A stretch of DNA of 64,000 nucleotides, from positions 66,557,101-66,621,100 of the forward strand of contig NC_080428.1 in NCBI RefSeq assembly GCF_029873635.1, written 5' to 3'. The notes below the pieces were generated by a model. That model worked only from the letters and a program-made list of their open reading frames with translations. It ran no database searches and was not told where the DNA came from. A program made the translations under genes and the position numbers. Each line of letters starts with the position of its first letter. Within the stretch, counting starts at the first letter, position 1. This document shows positions 34,610 to 45,045 of this stretch, one piece after another. This DNA comes from Malania oleifera (lineage: Eukaryota > Streptophyta > Magnoliopsida > Santalales > Ximeniaceae).

Positions 34610-34883
34610 AATAACTGTGGGTGAAATGATGTGAGGGAGAAAGAGGGGCTTTTTTGGAGTTTTTTTCCAGTTTATTATTAATTTATAATAATATATTAAA
34701 TAATACTCTGTTCGAAAAAATTATTCCCAGAATGACGCTCACATAATCTTGCTACTTGGTCTAGCGAGATTTTCCACACGTCAGGACCAGCTTATTTCCT
34801 AGGGAAATCTCTCTCGACTAAGCAACGAGATTTGCTTGCCATGCGTCAACACTCGATTGGGTTGCCATTTAAATCTCGCTGGA
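34247..34883. other. Unassigned region with (GA)n repeat
   Basis: 34270-34530 contains short frames (for example DIDIEAANNDSTHDHELWKNEINNG) without a recognised domain. An uninterrupted GA repeat covers 34533-34607. Around 34757 and 34871 the 12-mers CTAGCGAGATTT and AAATCTCGCTGG are near-perfect inverses, enclosing about 125 bp with a further CGAGATTT near 34826. Confidence 0.55.
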
Positions 34884-35153
34884 TATTGAATTACTCGGAT
34901 GATGGCTTGTGTGGTTGTCTTGGTGATTGAATATAACAACTAGTTCCACATGTCATTGAGTATGAAGGTCGCTTGTCTTCATGAATTCATTATTGTTGGA
35001 ACTAATATTTTATGCCTATGATGGCTTTCGGAAACCTCTTGCGTGTTCATGACAACCGGATTGAATGTGTGTTATTGGTTGACTTTGTCGAGGGTGAGCC
35101 TTAATGAGTGTCGCGCGGCCCATTAATTGGGTTTAAATTGGCGGTTCGTGACA
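34884..35153 (+). repeat. 5' LTR of the tandem-array element, truncated
   Basis: It aligns with 36778-37048 (TTGAATTACTCGGATGATGG, CTTCATGAATTCATTATTG, CCTCTTGCGTGTTCATGACAA) and ends CGTGACA. The part matching 36696-36777 is absent; unrelated sequence lies there instead. Confidence 0.9.
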
Positions 35154-35155
35154 AT

Positions 35156-35167
35156 TGGTATCAGAGC
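35156..35167 (+). promoter_or_regulatory. Primer binding site of the tandem-array element
   Basis: TGGTATCAGAGC, 2 nt after the LTR; initiator Met-tRNA type. Confidence 0.92.
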
Positions 35168-35346
35168 ATGGTTTGCGTGAGGTCGGTGGGCGTGAACACT
35201 ATGAGTTGGAAAATGAGAATTTAAAATTTTGTAAAACAAAACAATGTGAAGGCATGTAAGGCAAGGGATGACTCAAGAGAAAATTGGTTTTGAAATACAA
35301 TCATGGAACTAGAATAAGTCACTCCATGTATGAAAATCCATGGTAT

Positions 35347-35800
35347 GGAGTAGTTGTAAGCCTCGAGGATAGGTTGAAATACATCAAGGGCATGATGCCA
35401 TCTCTCATATCGTGAAAGAGAAAGACAAACAGAGCTTGCGGAATTCAAAGGAGGATTGGGCAGTTGGAAACTTAGCGAGGGTGCTATGACATACATAATC
35501 CCTAAGGGTAATGCCAATAGAGCTTGAGGTCTGCCAAAGAATATTGAGTTATTGGAAGCCTTAAGTAGACTGAAACTTATCGAGGGTGTGATGCCATCCA
35601 TGGTTCCAAAGGGTAGAGCCAAAAGAGCTTGAGGCCTCCCTACGAGAAACAGACTAATAGAGTTTGAGGTCTATCTGAGAATATTGAGCTATCGGAAGCC
35701 TTGAATGGGCTGAAATACATCAAGGTCGAATGCAATCTAGAATCCCATGGGTTTGTGCCAATAGAGTTTGAAGCCACCCTACGAAAGTTAATTGAGATCG
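35347..35800. repeat. Tandem array 1, about four irregular units
   Basis: Units begin near 35347, 35457, 35545 and 35684 (roughly 90-140 bp each). They share GGAAGCCTT..., TGAAAYWYATCRAGG, ATGCCAT and AGAGCTTGAGGYCT blocks. The minus strand is open for 133 codons (35622-35221), but unit lengths are not constant multiples of three, which argues against a repeat protein. Confidence 0.8.
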
Positions 35801-35892
35801 TTGCTATATTGCCCATACAAAGTATGGGAAGAGAATCCATTTCAATTTGATGGGTAAGTGAGTAGAGGACCTCCAGTAAGACTACAGAGAGA

Positions 35893-36222
35893 AGGCAATG
35901 ATTCACACCAAGCACGCAATAAAGTAGGCAAGGTGCCACCAAAAAGTGCAAAAGGGAAGGTAACGTGAATGTTGCACGCTCTGTAAGTCAACATGGTAGA
36001 GAAAGGGTAATGGTTCACACCAAGCGCCCGAGAAAGTAGGTACAGTGTCACACCAAGCACAAAAGGGTTGGCAGGGTAAATGATGCATGCTTCGGTTGGT
36101 ATGGCAGAGATAGGATAATGGTTCCCACCAAGTAACTAGGAGAGTAGGCAGGGTGACACGCCATATGCGCAAAAAGGGGTAGGCAGGGTGAACGCTGCTC
36201 GCTCTGACCAAGTTAGGATAGA
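35893..36222. repeat. Tandem array 2, three ~110-bp units
   Basis: Units begin near 35893, 36006 and 36114 with GGTAATGGTTCACACCAAG-type sequence, then an AGTAGGCAGGGTG block and a GCAAAAGGG block. Confidence 0.85.
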
Positions 36223-36306
36223 TAATTGCAAGCCTCTGATGACTTGAACGATGATTTGATGCGAGATTCGATAGATTTCAATACCCAAAAGACACCAACT
36301 GGAATG

Positions 36307-36555
36307 GATGAGTCGTACACCCTTTTCATTTCTTTACTAGTCGGTAGTTGTAGATACTTCACATAATTGATGAGTCATATCATTTTTCAGATCCTTAATT
36401 GTTTGTTGTCGTAGTTATCTTACACAATCAATGAGTCCCATCCTTTTTCAATTCTTTACTAGTTTTGTAGTAGTTATTTCACATAGTGGGTAGAGTTGTG
36501 TCCCTTTTTTAGTTCTTTACAAGTCGGGGGTTGTATTTCTTTTATGCCATGGATG
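36307..36555. repeat. Tandem array 3, four ~60-bp units
   Basis: Units begin near 36307, 36370, 36432 and 36490 with GATGAGTCGTAC-type sequence, then TTTTCAATTCTTTACTAGT and GTAGTTATTTCACATA. A partial fifth unit starts at 36551. Confidence 0.85.
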
Positions 36556-36695
36556 AGTTGTACAGAGTCAAGATAAAATATGTAGGGTATAACCTAGCAT
36601 ACATGTAGTCAATGACGAAGGTCATCAACAACAAAAGTAGGAAGTCTTCTTACAAATACATCGATGAGGTCGTTGATAGAGTGAGTGGGGGAGAA

Positions 36696-37048
36696 TGTTA
36701 GGGGTTGATAGTGTGACCTCGGTTAAATGGGGAGGAGAGATTTCTTCACTTGCTCTCACCAGTGATTTTTATACTAGATGTTGAATTACTCGGATGATGG
36801 TTTGTTTGGTTGTCTTGGTGATTGAATATAACATCTAGTTCCATATGTCATCAAGTATAAAGGTCACTTGTCTTCATGAATTCATTATTGTTGGAACTGA
36901 TTTTTCATGCTTATGATGGCTTTCAAAAACCTCTTGCGTGTTCATGACAATCGTATTGAATGTGTGTTATTGGCTGACTCTATCGAGGGTGAGCCTCGAT
37001 GAGTGTCGTGCGACTCGTTAGTTAGGTTGAAATTGGCGGCCCGTGACA
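36696..37048 (+). repeat. 3' LTR of the tandem-array element
   Basis: Starts TGTTAGGGGTTG after the polypurine tract at 36683-36695 and ends CCGTGACA. It abuts dispersed repeat R1 copy B at 37049. Confidence 0.9.
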
Positions 37049-37404
37049 CTCAGCATATAAATAATCTATGCATTTGTAACATTTAACAATATATGGCATT
37101 ACAAGATGAGGTGTGGAACGATTCAATGGAAAATGACAGTCTTGAAATGCAAAAATTTGATAAGTGTGTTATCATGTCTTGAAATCCATTGTGAATGGAG
37201 AGTCTTGAGAGATCAAGTTGCATAATACTTTCATGTCTCAAAGACAGAATTACACTTTCAAATCATGAAGGAAACTCTCACTCAAAAAATCTTACACTTG
37301 ATGGTTTTTCAAAAGACATCCTACACTAATTGCATAACTTATGCAAGTAAACATGTGTCTAACCATGTTTATATGCTGAGCTTATCCATGTATTGTAGAT
37401 GGAC
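37049..37404 (+). repeat. Dispersed repeat R1, copy B (short form)
   Basis: It aligns with the start of copy C (40346 onward) and with copy A, then ends early. Its left edge CTCAGCATATAAA recurs inverted near its right end (TTTATATGCTGAG at about 37367), and copy C extends the match leftward to CATGGTTAAGCTC. A terminal inverted repeat of about 20 bp is therefore possible. Confidence 0.75.
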
Positions 37405-37570
37405 TGCTCTACATTAATTCATTAGGATGTGCAAACTAATATAGGTGGTCTAGTACATGCAAGCCCAGCCTATGGCAGAAAAGTCTAAGGCAAGAAATAA
37501 CTCTATCAGAATTTTTAACCCAAGTGACAGGGACTTATCAAGAGAACTCTAGCTAGTTTAGCCCCTGTAA

Positions 37571-37591
37571 ATCCTACGAATTAATCATAGG
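37571..37591. repeat. 21-bp direct repeat left of the LBD pseudogene
   Basis: ATCCTACGAATTAATCATAG plus one G; identical to 40174-40194. Confidence 0.95.
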
Positions 37592-38027
37592 CAAAAAAGG
37601 TAGCTAGCACAACTAACGAGTTTACCCTAGCTCTTATAGGCTGAAAGTTCAATCCTCCCTTGAACTTGCTTTGCAGAGTGAGAATGGCGTCGCCCTCAAC
37701 CTCTTCATGCGTCACCTCTAAGTTTCTCTGGCGGAAGTGCCACCCGAAATGCGTATTCGTGCCGTACTTTCCCCCCAACCAGCCACAAAAGTTCACGAAC
37801 ATCCACAAAGTGTTGGACGCCAGCCATGTCACCAAACTGCTGAACAAGCTCCACCCCCATCAACGGGAGGACGCCTTCAACTCTCTTGGGTACAAGGCAG
37901 ACATACGCCTCCGCGACCCCATGTACGGCTGCGTCAGCGTCATCTCCCTCCTGCAACACTAGCTCCACCTGCTCCAGCACGACCTCTCCTCCGCCATGTC
38001 CGAGCTATCCAAGTACTAGAGCCTCGG

Positions 38028-40101
38028 TGTAACGGCCTACCTAATTTACCATAAATTTTTTTTTTCCATAATAATAATCAATATCATAATCCTAACAAAT
38101 CATAATCAACTTGAACTCATAGGTATAAGAGATATACCTGAAATACAATACTGATACCTAAGTAATGGGAAACATAAAATCATAGACATATCAAATCATC
38201 CATCCAACACAATACCAGAGTTTTACTACAACTGTCATATACATACACATATCCCAAAATATCCAAAAAGTGCCCTAGGTTCACCACCCAAAAATCCGTC
38301 AAACCCTAGCAAAAAGACTTACCCTTCAGAATTGGGTAGAACAGTCGAACTCTAACGCTGCAGAGCTCTATCCACTCTTCTATTTGGGCTCTTGAAATGT
38401 TTATATAGCTAGAATGAGACATCTCTTAGTAAGAGAAATAAACTAATATCAGTGTGTGACAGCATGAGTATTTTTGTATTATATATATAACAGTACATAA
38501 ATCATATTTAATGAAACTTTTTGCATCATATTTGGAAAAAACATAATTTATCATAACATGATAAAAATACTAAATTTCTATATATAAAAATCATCTCATA
38601 TAACTGTACATGAAATAATGCCCTAGATGGATAGTTAGCTGGTGTCATGTCTTAACCCCACATGACTGGGTTGTGTGGTCCAAAGGAGGGACCTAGCAAT
38701 GGCTGGCTGACCACGCTATATCAATATAAGTCTGTAAGTACGATGGGTTTGCTCATCTTGGTCCGAACACTAGAGGGATGCCTGCACTACCATAAAAACA
38801 CATCGATTGCCAATCTCCCACTGCCCCTTACGACAAGTGGTAGCACTAACATATACATGATCGTTATCATATAGTTACGGTACCGTACTTCATGAAAGCC
38901 TAAACCAAGCCATCCGGGTTCAGATAACATATAGTATATCTCAAATGATGATACATAACTGTTTCATAATAATATCTATAAGGATAATATTTTCATGAAT
39001 TCTCGCAGAGCATATCTTGTAAAATTCATGGCTCTTACGCCAACATAACATATTATATAAATCCACAACCCTTACGCCGGCATATCATATAAAGTCTATG
39101 GCCCTTATGCCGGCATATCATATAAAATCCACGACCCTTACACCAACATATCATATAACATTCATAGTTTGAAAATCCCTCTATCATTTTTAATATTTTC
39201 CTGTAAATAGTAATATCATGCTTATTCTGAAAACATAATATTTCATCATAGTTCCCATGGTAAATGTTACTCATGCCACACAAAAAGGGGTAACATTCAA
39301 AACATAAAATCTGTTCTAAAACCATATTTCTGATATTATACTTGAAAACTATATTTCTGATCAACAACATTATTTCCAACATAATTTTACAATATACATA
39401 TTTACCTGATATTAAATGCAATAAAATAATAAATATATTTTCATAAGAAAACTGACTTAGTTATCCCCTTACCTGACTTACGAAAAACCTATGAATTACT
39501 CCAAAATCACACCTGTGTGTTCCCCAGCTCAACACCCTGAAATTTGCATTTCTCCCAACAAAATTTCAAGATAAACCCAATCCAATACCTTCCTCAACCC
39601 AGAAATACTAAATACCCTAATAAATATTAAAATAATCAATTTACCCAAAATTTGGGATGATTCCCAAGTATGCCTAATCAACGATCCACTCCAGTAGATG
39701 TGAAGAGAATCTTCCCAAGAGTAGCGTGGTAGCTTTGGATCGTTGAATCGGCGGAAGATGGAGCCGGAATCGAAGAGAGAAGGAGAGGGAGCCGAAGTTG
39801 AGAGAGAGAGAGAGAGAGCGACAGAGAGAAGGGTTTTTGCATGAAATTTCCTCACAGAAATGGATTTGAGCCTATTTATACACTAGCCTTTGTCGATGAG
39901 ACACGTCACCTCGTCAATGAGGCCAAGAGGAGAGTTCGTTGATGAACATTTACTTATCGTCGACGAATTTTAGGCCCTGCAACAGCCATCTCGGTAATTT
40001 CTCGTCGACGAGACACGTGGCGTACAATGAATCTGCCGATGATTTCGTCAACAAACCCTTCTTTTATTATTTAAAATACTATAACTCTTCGAATCTCTAC
40101 A
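38028..40101 (-). mobile_element. Solo LTR of the CTCGTCGACGAG-box gypsy family, copy b
   Basis: A 2074-bp block starting TGTAACGG and ending TCTCTACA on the plus strand, so the LTR itself reads on the minus strand (TGTAGAGA...CCGTTACA). A perfect 5-bp target duplication CTCGG flanks it (38023-38027, 40102-40106). The U3 with the boxes lies at 39885-40065. No internal region or primer site is present, so it arose by LTR-LTR recombination. Confidence 0.93.
39870..40065 (-). promoter_or_regulatory. Box array and TATA of solo LTR b
   Basis: On the minus strand about seven CTCGTCGACGAG-type boxes (near 39892, 39911, 39937, 39955, 39999, 40028 and 40045) precede a TATAAATA-like box at about 39874-39882. 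A perfect ACACGTGGC (ABRE/G-box core) is next to the box at 39999, and ACACGTCACC is near 39901. Confidence 0.82.
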
Positions 40102-40173
40102 CTCGGCATCCCAGCCACGACCTCATCTCTGCCGCAGTAGCCACCTCCCACGTACACTAGAACTAAAAAGCTC

Positions 40174-40194
40174 ATCCTACGAATTAATCATAGG
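40174..40194. repeat. 21-bp direct repeat right of the LBD pseudogene
   Basis: Identical to 37571-37591. The interval without the solo LTR is only about 0.5 kb and holds the whole LBD remnant. Confidence 0.95.
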
Positions 40195-40345
40195 CTATGT
40201 ATTTGGAGTATAGAGAGATAGGGGTAGGGGTGGAGAGGATCTTTCTCTTTTTCCTTTAACTCTGATGAGCTTTTAGTAGTATAACTGCATATAGGTATGA
40301 GAAAACGTGATGCATGTTAAACAAATTTTATAAATGCATGGTTAA

Positions 40346-42225
40346 GCTCGGCATATAAATAATCTATGCATTTGTAACATTTGACAATATATGGTATGGC
40401 AAGATGAGGTGTTGAATGATTCAATGGAAAATGATAGTCTTGAAAAGCAAAAATTTGATAAGCACACTCATGTCTTGAAATCCATTATGAATAGAGTCTT
40501 GAGATATCAAATTGCGTAATACTTTCATGTCTCAAAGCCTGAATTACACTTGCAAATCATGAAGGAAACTCTTACTCAAAAAATATTCAACACCTGATTG
40601 TTTTTCAAAAGACATCCTACACTAATTGCATAACTTAGACATCAAAGTAAACATCTTTCTTCTCACGGAACAGTTTACATGTGGTCCAATAACACTTCGG
40701 CTATAGATTACACAAACTAATGTTTCGAAACCAACCACTCTACTGGCACTCTTCCCAAACTGTAATCAAACATTTGTAGTAACCCCTAAATATCAAAGAA
40801 GTCCATTTCACTACTTGGAAATGCTCCTTTCCTACATTAGTCATATATTTTTCCACTCCAGTAAGTGGGGCTAGAACAAACATGAGTGCATAATTAGGAG
40901 GGTACAAAAATTATCAAAAATTTGCTTTTTTCAGTTTTTAGTTTTGACTTGAGTTGAAAATCAAAGTGCCAAATTGATAAACAAATTAAATAACCTTATA
41001 CGTATGCTATAATTTTATATAATATTATGTTGTAAATTGATCGGATATAGGAAGCACAACGAAATAAGTAAAACGCAACAAACAATCTAACACAACCAGT
41101 AAATGAGAAACAACAAGAACAACAATACGAGAATTTACGTGGTTCGGAAATACTTACATTCACAGGAGCAATCGGAGGAGAATTTCACTAAGAAATTTTT
41201 GGGTACACAATACACTTATCAAAATGATTTATGTTGTCTCACAATACACTCAGACCAGAATATATAGACTTCCCTTCGGAGGTTCCCCCAAAAAACCAAC
41301 TAACTTAATGTTCAAATTCAAATTTTGAATTTCAATCTCGCTGCCCACAAACAAAATCGTAGATGGTTTTCCTGATATTTCCTGAAATCGTCAACAGTTT
41401 GTGATACCGAGAGCATGTTTCTATGCTGCACTATGTTCTTCTCCTTGTGTACGTTAATCATTTCAAGAAATGAGTCACAAATCACAATATATTAATTTGA
41501 AGACCTATTTATACTTAAATTCATAAATGTTTAATCAGTTTTGCCAATAGCCGAACTTAGAACCAATTACACCCCTATAATGTAATGCCACCAATTTGCC
41601 AACAACACAAAAACATGTGTTAAAATATGAATTATCAAAGCTTCAATATATTTCATATTCATATTTTGATGATTCTTGAAACACAAACTGACATTCTATG
41701 TACGAAAATATTGGCTATATTGTTTTAGAAACACAAGATAAATATAGGTATAATGATTTCAAGTCATAAGATGATAATAAAACAATTTGTTAAGAGTCTT
41801 ATGCAAGCTAGCCGAATTGTTATGAGTTTTGTCTTTGCAATTACATTAGTACCTTGAAATATTTTTACAACTATAGTTGGATTTTTATTTTCTTAAATTT
41901 ATTCTCTATTGTTAATATATTATGATTTATCTTCAATCGGTCTTTTAATTCTTATTAGACAAATTTCAAATATGAACTCATGAATATATTTGCTATTTAT
42001 TGGACTTACCTTATCGCTTTGCATTGAAGATCTTTATATCTTTCACTGTATTTAGGAAAGAGAATTGAAATTTTGAAATGGAGTTATTGTAAGGAAACTT
42101 CATCAATCAAATTTTATTTTCTTCCCTCAAATTCAAATCCGCTTATCTTTTTATTCTCTCTTATATGGTGACGCTCACCTTTGTATCTAATCGAAAACTA
42201 GATTATCAAATCAATTGATTAAATC
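40346..42225 (+). repeat. Dispersed repeat R1, copy C
   Basis: It aligns with copy A (22298-23680) throughout, apart from the solo LTR at 41028-41489 and small indels. The left end shares CTCGGCATATAAATAATCTATGC with copy B. No transposon protein is visible. The frame 42215-42544 just downstream has no recognised domain. Confidence 0.85.
41028..41489 (-). mobile_element. 462-bp solo LTR inserted in repeat R1
   Basis: The block is absent from copy A, where TATAATATTAATTTGAAG is continuous. It is flanked by TATTA (41023-41027 and 41490-41494). On the minus strand it ends CAATTTACAACA and contains CCGAACCACGTAAATTCTCG, a stretch common in plant LTRs. It has no coding capacity. Confidence 0.85.
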
Positions 42226-43572
42226 CTTGATTGAATGTAAGATGTTTTGTGCACATCTTCTCACTAACTTTCTTTTTAGGTTCCATAAGAGAGATGCTAG
42301 AGGAGCCTTGTCTATTTCTCTTTGTTGGAACAACATAGCACACAACTATTGCACTATTCTTGTACTTCAACATACAAGAAAAAGAGAAAAATATGAGTGT
42401 GCTTTGCCAAGTCTTTTCACATTCAAGAGCAAAAATAGAGTGAGTTATTTTGAAGGCAAGCTTAAAAGCATTCTTTTACACTTTCATTCTTCTTTACTTT
42501 ATTTCAATAGGTTTGAAAGATGCACTTTTTCACCCATCAATTGAATTTAATTAAAAATACTATTTTGAGTTAATTATATAAAAGCTTGCGATGTAAGTTA
42601 TGCATATTATAATTATTTACTTAGATCTTGTTATTAGTTATTGGATCGTTGGATTTGTGTACAATTATCCAAAAGCTATTTTAGCTTTAGTAATTGAATT
42701 GTGATTTCTGGACTGTGAGTCCATATGTGCACGAGTATATGCTTCGTTTGGCATACTAAAATATACAATGTGTTTGCTTGAGGAGTGAACATAAGAAAAG
42801 ACTAAACCACTATGAATTTGTGTAGTTGTGCATTTGATTAGTTTAATTATTTTTATTTCCGCATTTTGCTTTTGATTAAATTGTTAAATTCCAATCATAT
42901 AAAACATCAATTCATTCCTTCCTTCTTGGGTTAGGTCAATAGAATAAAAATTTGACACATATCAAAAGATAGCTCGGAGCATTAAGATGTTGAAAGTTTC
43001 AAGTGAGTTTTGAATGGCGTGCCCACATTTTGCATGTCGAGCTATTCTAAACCACATACGAATTTTCAATTGGATATTTGGAGGTGATCAACATATCATC
43101 ATATATAAATAAATGGTGGATGAAAGTTTAGCAATAGTATAATTAAAAGAGAAATTTATAATGTGTAGAATCACCATGTAGTTTTTTTTTTTTTTTATGT
43201 AACACGAAGTTGTGATTGCTTATGTATATGTGGCTAAGGTTGAAACATGCTTATCTTACATAGTTTTTCCTTAACTTTTTTTATTTTTTATTTTTAAGTT
43301 TAAATCAATTTAAATTTTGGGCAAAATACATTGGACTCCACTGAGATTTGATAAAAAGACACTGACATTTCCTAAGGTTTCAAAAATTTTAAGAATCTCT
43401 CCTAAGATTTTAAAAATAAGGTTTTAAGAATTTTAGGAACTTTTCTTGAGGTTTAGGAAAAGTTCTTGACTTTTTGTCAAACCTATAAGTGTCTTTTGCC
43501 CTTTAATTTTTTATGACTATAAAATTACGGTCTTCCATCTTTTGCTTTGAAATATATTACATCTTTTGACTC

Positions 43573-43623
<51 letters not shown>

Positions 43624-43978
43624 AACTCTTGCATTTTTCATTTCATTTCTTCCGCCTTTCCTTTGACTTTGTTCAAAATATCAAATAACTCTTTCTATCT
43701 CCTTTTTTTCATAATCCTTTAGAAGTGAATATTGTATTGAACTATACAATATGAAATAATTTACCAGCCTCTCACTCCATACTCCTTCCCTTCACCCTAA
43801 GACCTTCAGCATAAAATTACCACACAATTAACTATGATATGTCCCTCATGGGACAATTATATAATGTTTCAAATTCTGCACTTTTTACTTCTATAACATT
43901 ATAATAATTCTCACAAACTATTTATATGTACAATTTACTTTTCAACTTTTGAGTATTTTTCGTATCTTTTTTTTTTTT

Positions 43979-44051
<73 letters not shown>

Positions 44052-44569
44052 GAATTCTTTCATTTAGGAACCCAAGAAAGAATTTTACTAAATTAGTTTT
44101 TTGATAGAGAAGAAGTATAGTTAAAGAGGAAAGAATGTAGCAAGAGGAGAATAAGATCCTCCAATGGGAAAAATAAGAAACCATAAAAGGACTCCCCTTT
44201 AAGAAAACTCACTGCAAGACATGAGAGAGAGAAGCAAGTAGTAATTTTTTTCTACAGCAAAACAAGTGATCTTCTTCGCTAAAAAAAACTATGTACAAGC
44301 ATTACATTTCTCCCACACAATTGCAAAGATTTTAGAAGTCCGCATTGTTAGCTTGATATACATAGATAAGTATCAATTTGGCTTTAAAAGATTAAGTATA
44401 TTGGGGTTAGGATCCAACCTTATTTATAAGCATCCATCCTCTATTCTATTTTTTCAATTAGGAAAAAATTTACAATTAAAATTATCAATAATCTCTCCCT
44501 CACTTGTGAGTTTCAAATAGTCCCTTTTGAACGGAAGTCATTACTTATCATGATTATAGAAAAGGGATG
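42226..44569. other. AT-rich intergenic DNA
   Basis: No recognised gene. It contains a TA repeat (43577-43621) and a 67-bp CT repeat (43981-44047). About 44340-44520 resembles 46780-46940 (CCATCCTCTATTCTATTTTTTCAAT versus CATCCTCCTTTCTATTTTTTCAAT), probably fragments of one LTR family interrupted by the solo LTR at 44570. Confidence 0.6.
43981..44047. repeat. (CT)n microsatellite
   Basis: About 67 bp of uninterrupted CT. Confidence 0.97.
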
Positions 44570-45009
44570 TGTAACAACTTGCCTATTTTTTTATTGTTTT
44601 TTTTCATATATAACAACATACATAATAGCCCTAATCATGATCAACTCGGACCTGTGGGTATCGATGAAATACCTGGCATACATCTCTGATACCTATACAA
44701 TGGAAAACATAAATTACATACATACCGTCCAACTAGTCACAATACTAGAGTTTTACTAAATCTATCATATGCATATATATATACATCCCAAAAAGACCAA
44801 AAAGTATCCTAGGATCATAACCCAAAAATCCATCTGATCCTAGCTCACCCACTTACCCTACAGATAGGGTAGCTCAGCCAATCTCTACTGCTGTAGAGCT
44901 CAGTCCGCCCTCTTACTTGGATTTTCTGAAATATTTGTATGGCTGGGGTGAGACACCTCTCAGTAAAGGAGATAAACTAATATCAGTGTGTGGCAACATG
45001 AGTATTTTT

Positions 45010-45045
<36 letters not shown>

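Larger units (their letters stand above)
34884..37048 (+). mobile_element. Non-autonomous LTR element with tandem-array interior
   Basis: Two LTRs (34884-35153 truncated; 36696-37048 complete, 353 bp) flank about 1.54 kb. A Met-tRNA primer binding site (35156) follows the first LTR, and a polypurine tract AGTGGGGGAGAA precedes the second. The interior shows no gag, protease, RT or integrase motif in any frame. Instead, three successive tandem arrays with different units occupy most of it. This is a large-retrotransposon-derivative or TRIM-like element that needs proteins in trans. The 5' LTR lacks its first ~83 bp. Confidence 0.85.
37684..40160 (+). pseudogene. LOB-domain (LBD/ASL) transcription factor pseudogene, split by a solo LTR
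   Basis: From the ATG at 37684 the frame reads MASPSTSSCVTSKFLWRKC and then HPKCVFVPYFPPNQPQKFTNIHKV, the LOB-domain C block and its continuation. The GAS-type block (DASHVTKLLNKLHPHQREDAFNSLGYKADIRLRDPMYGCVSVISLLQH) follows. LBD proteins are plant nuclear DNA-binding regulators. Here the second Cys of the CX2CX6CX3C motif is Ser, and stops follow at 37960 and 38017. The leucine-rich coiled coil (LLQHDLSSAMSEL) is still readable. At 38027 the gene is cut by a 2.07-kb solo LTR and resumes at 40102-40106 with the next codons (GIPATTSSLP). The C-terminal region is short and ends by about 40160. This is non-functional. Confidence 0.92.

Noticed and set aside
37705-37980. Antisense and third-frame open stretches over the LBD remnant
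   Set aside because: The sense frame clearly encodes a LOB domain; the others are shadows.
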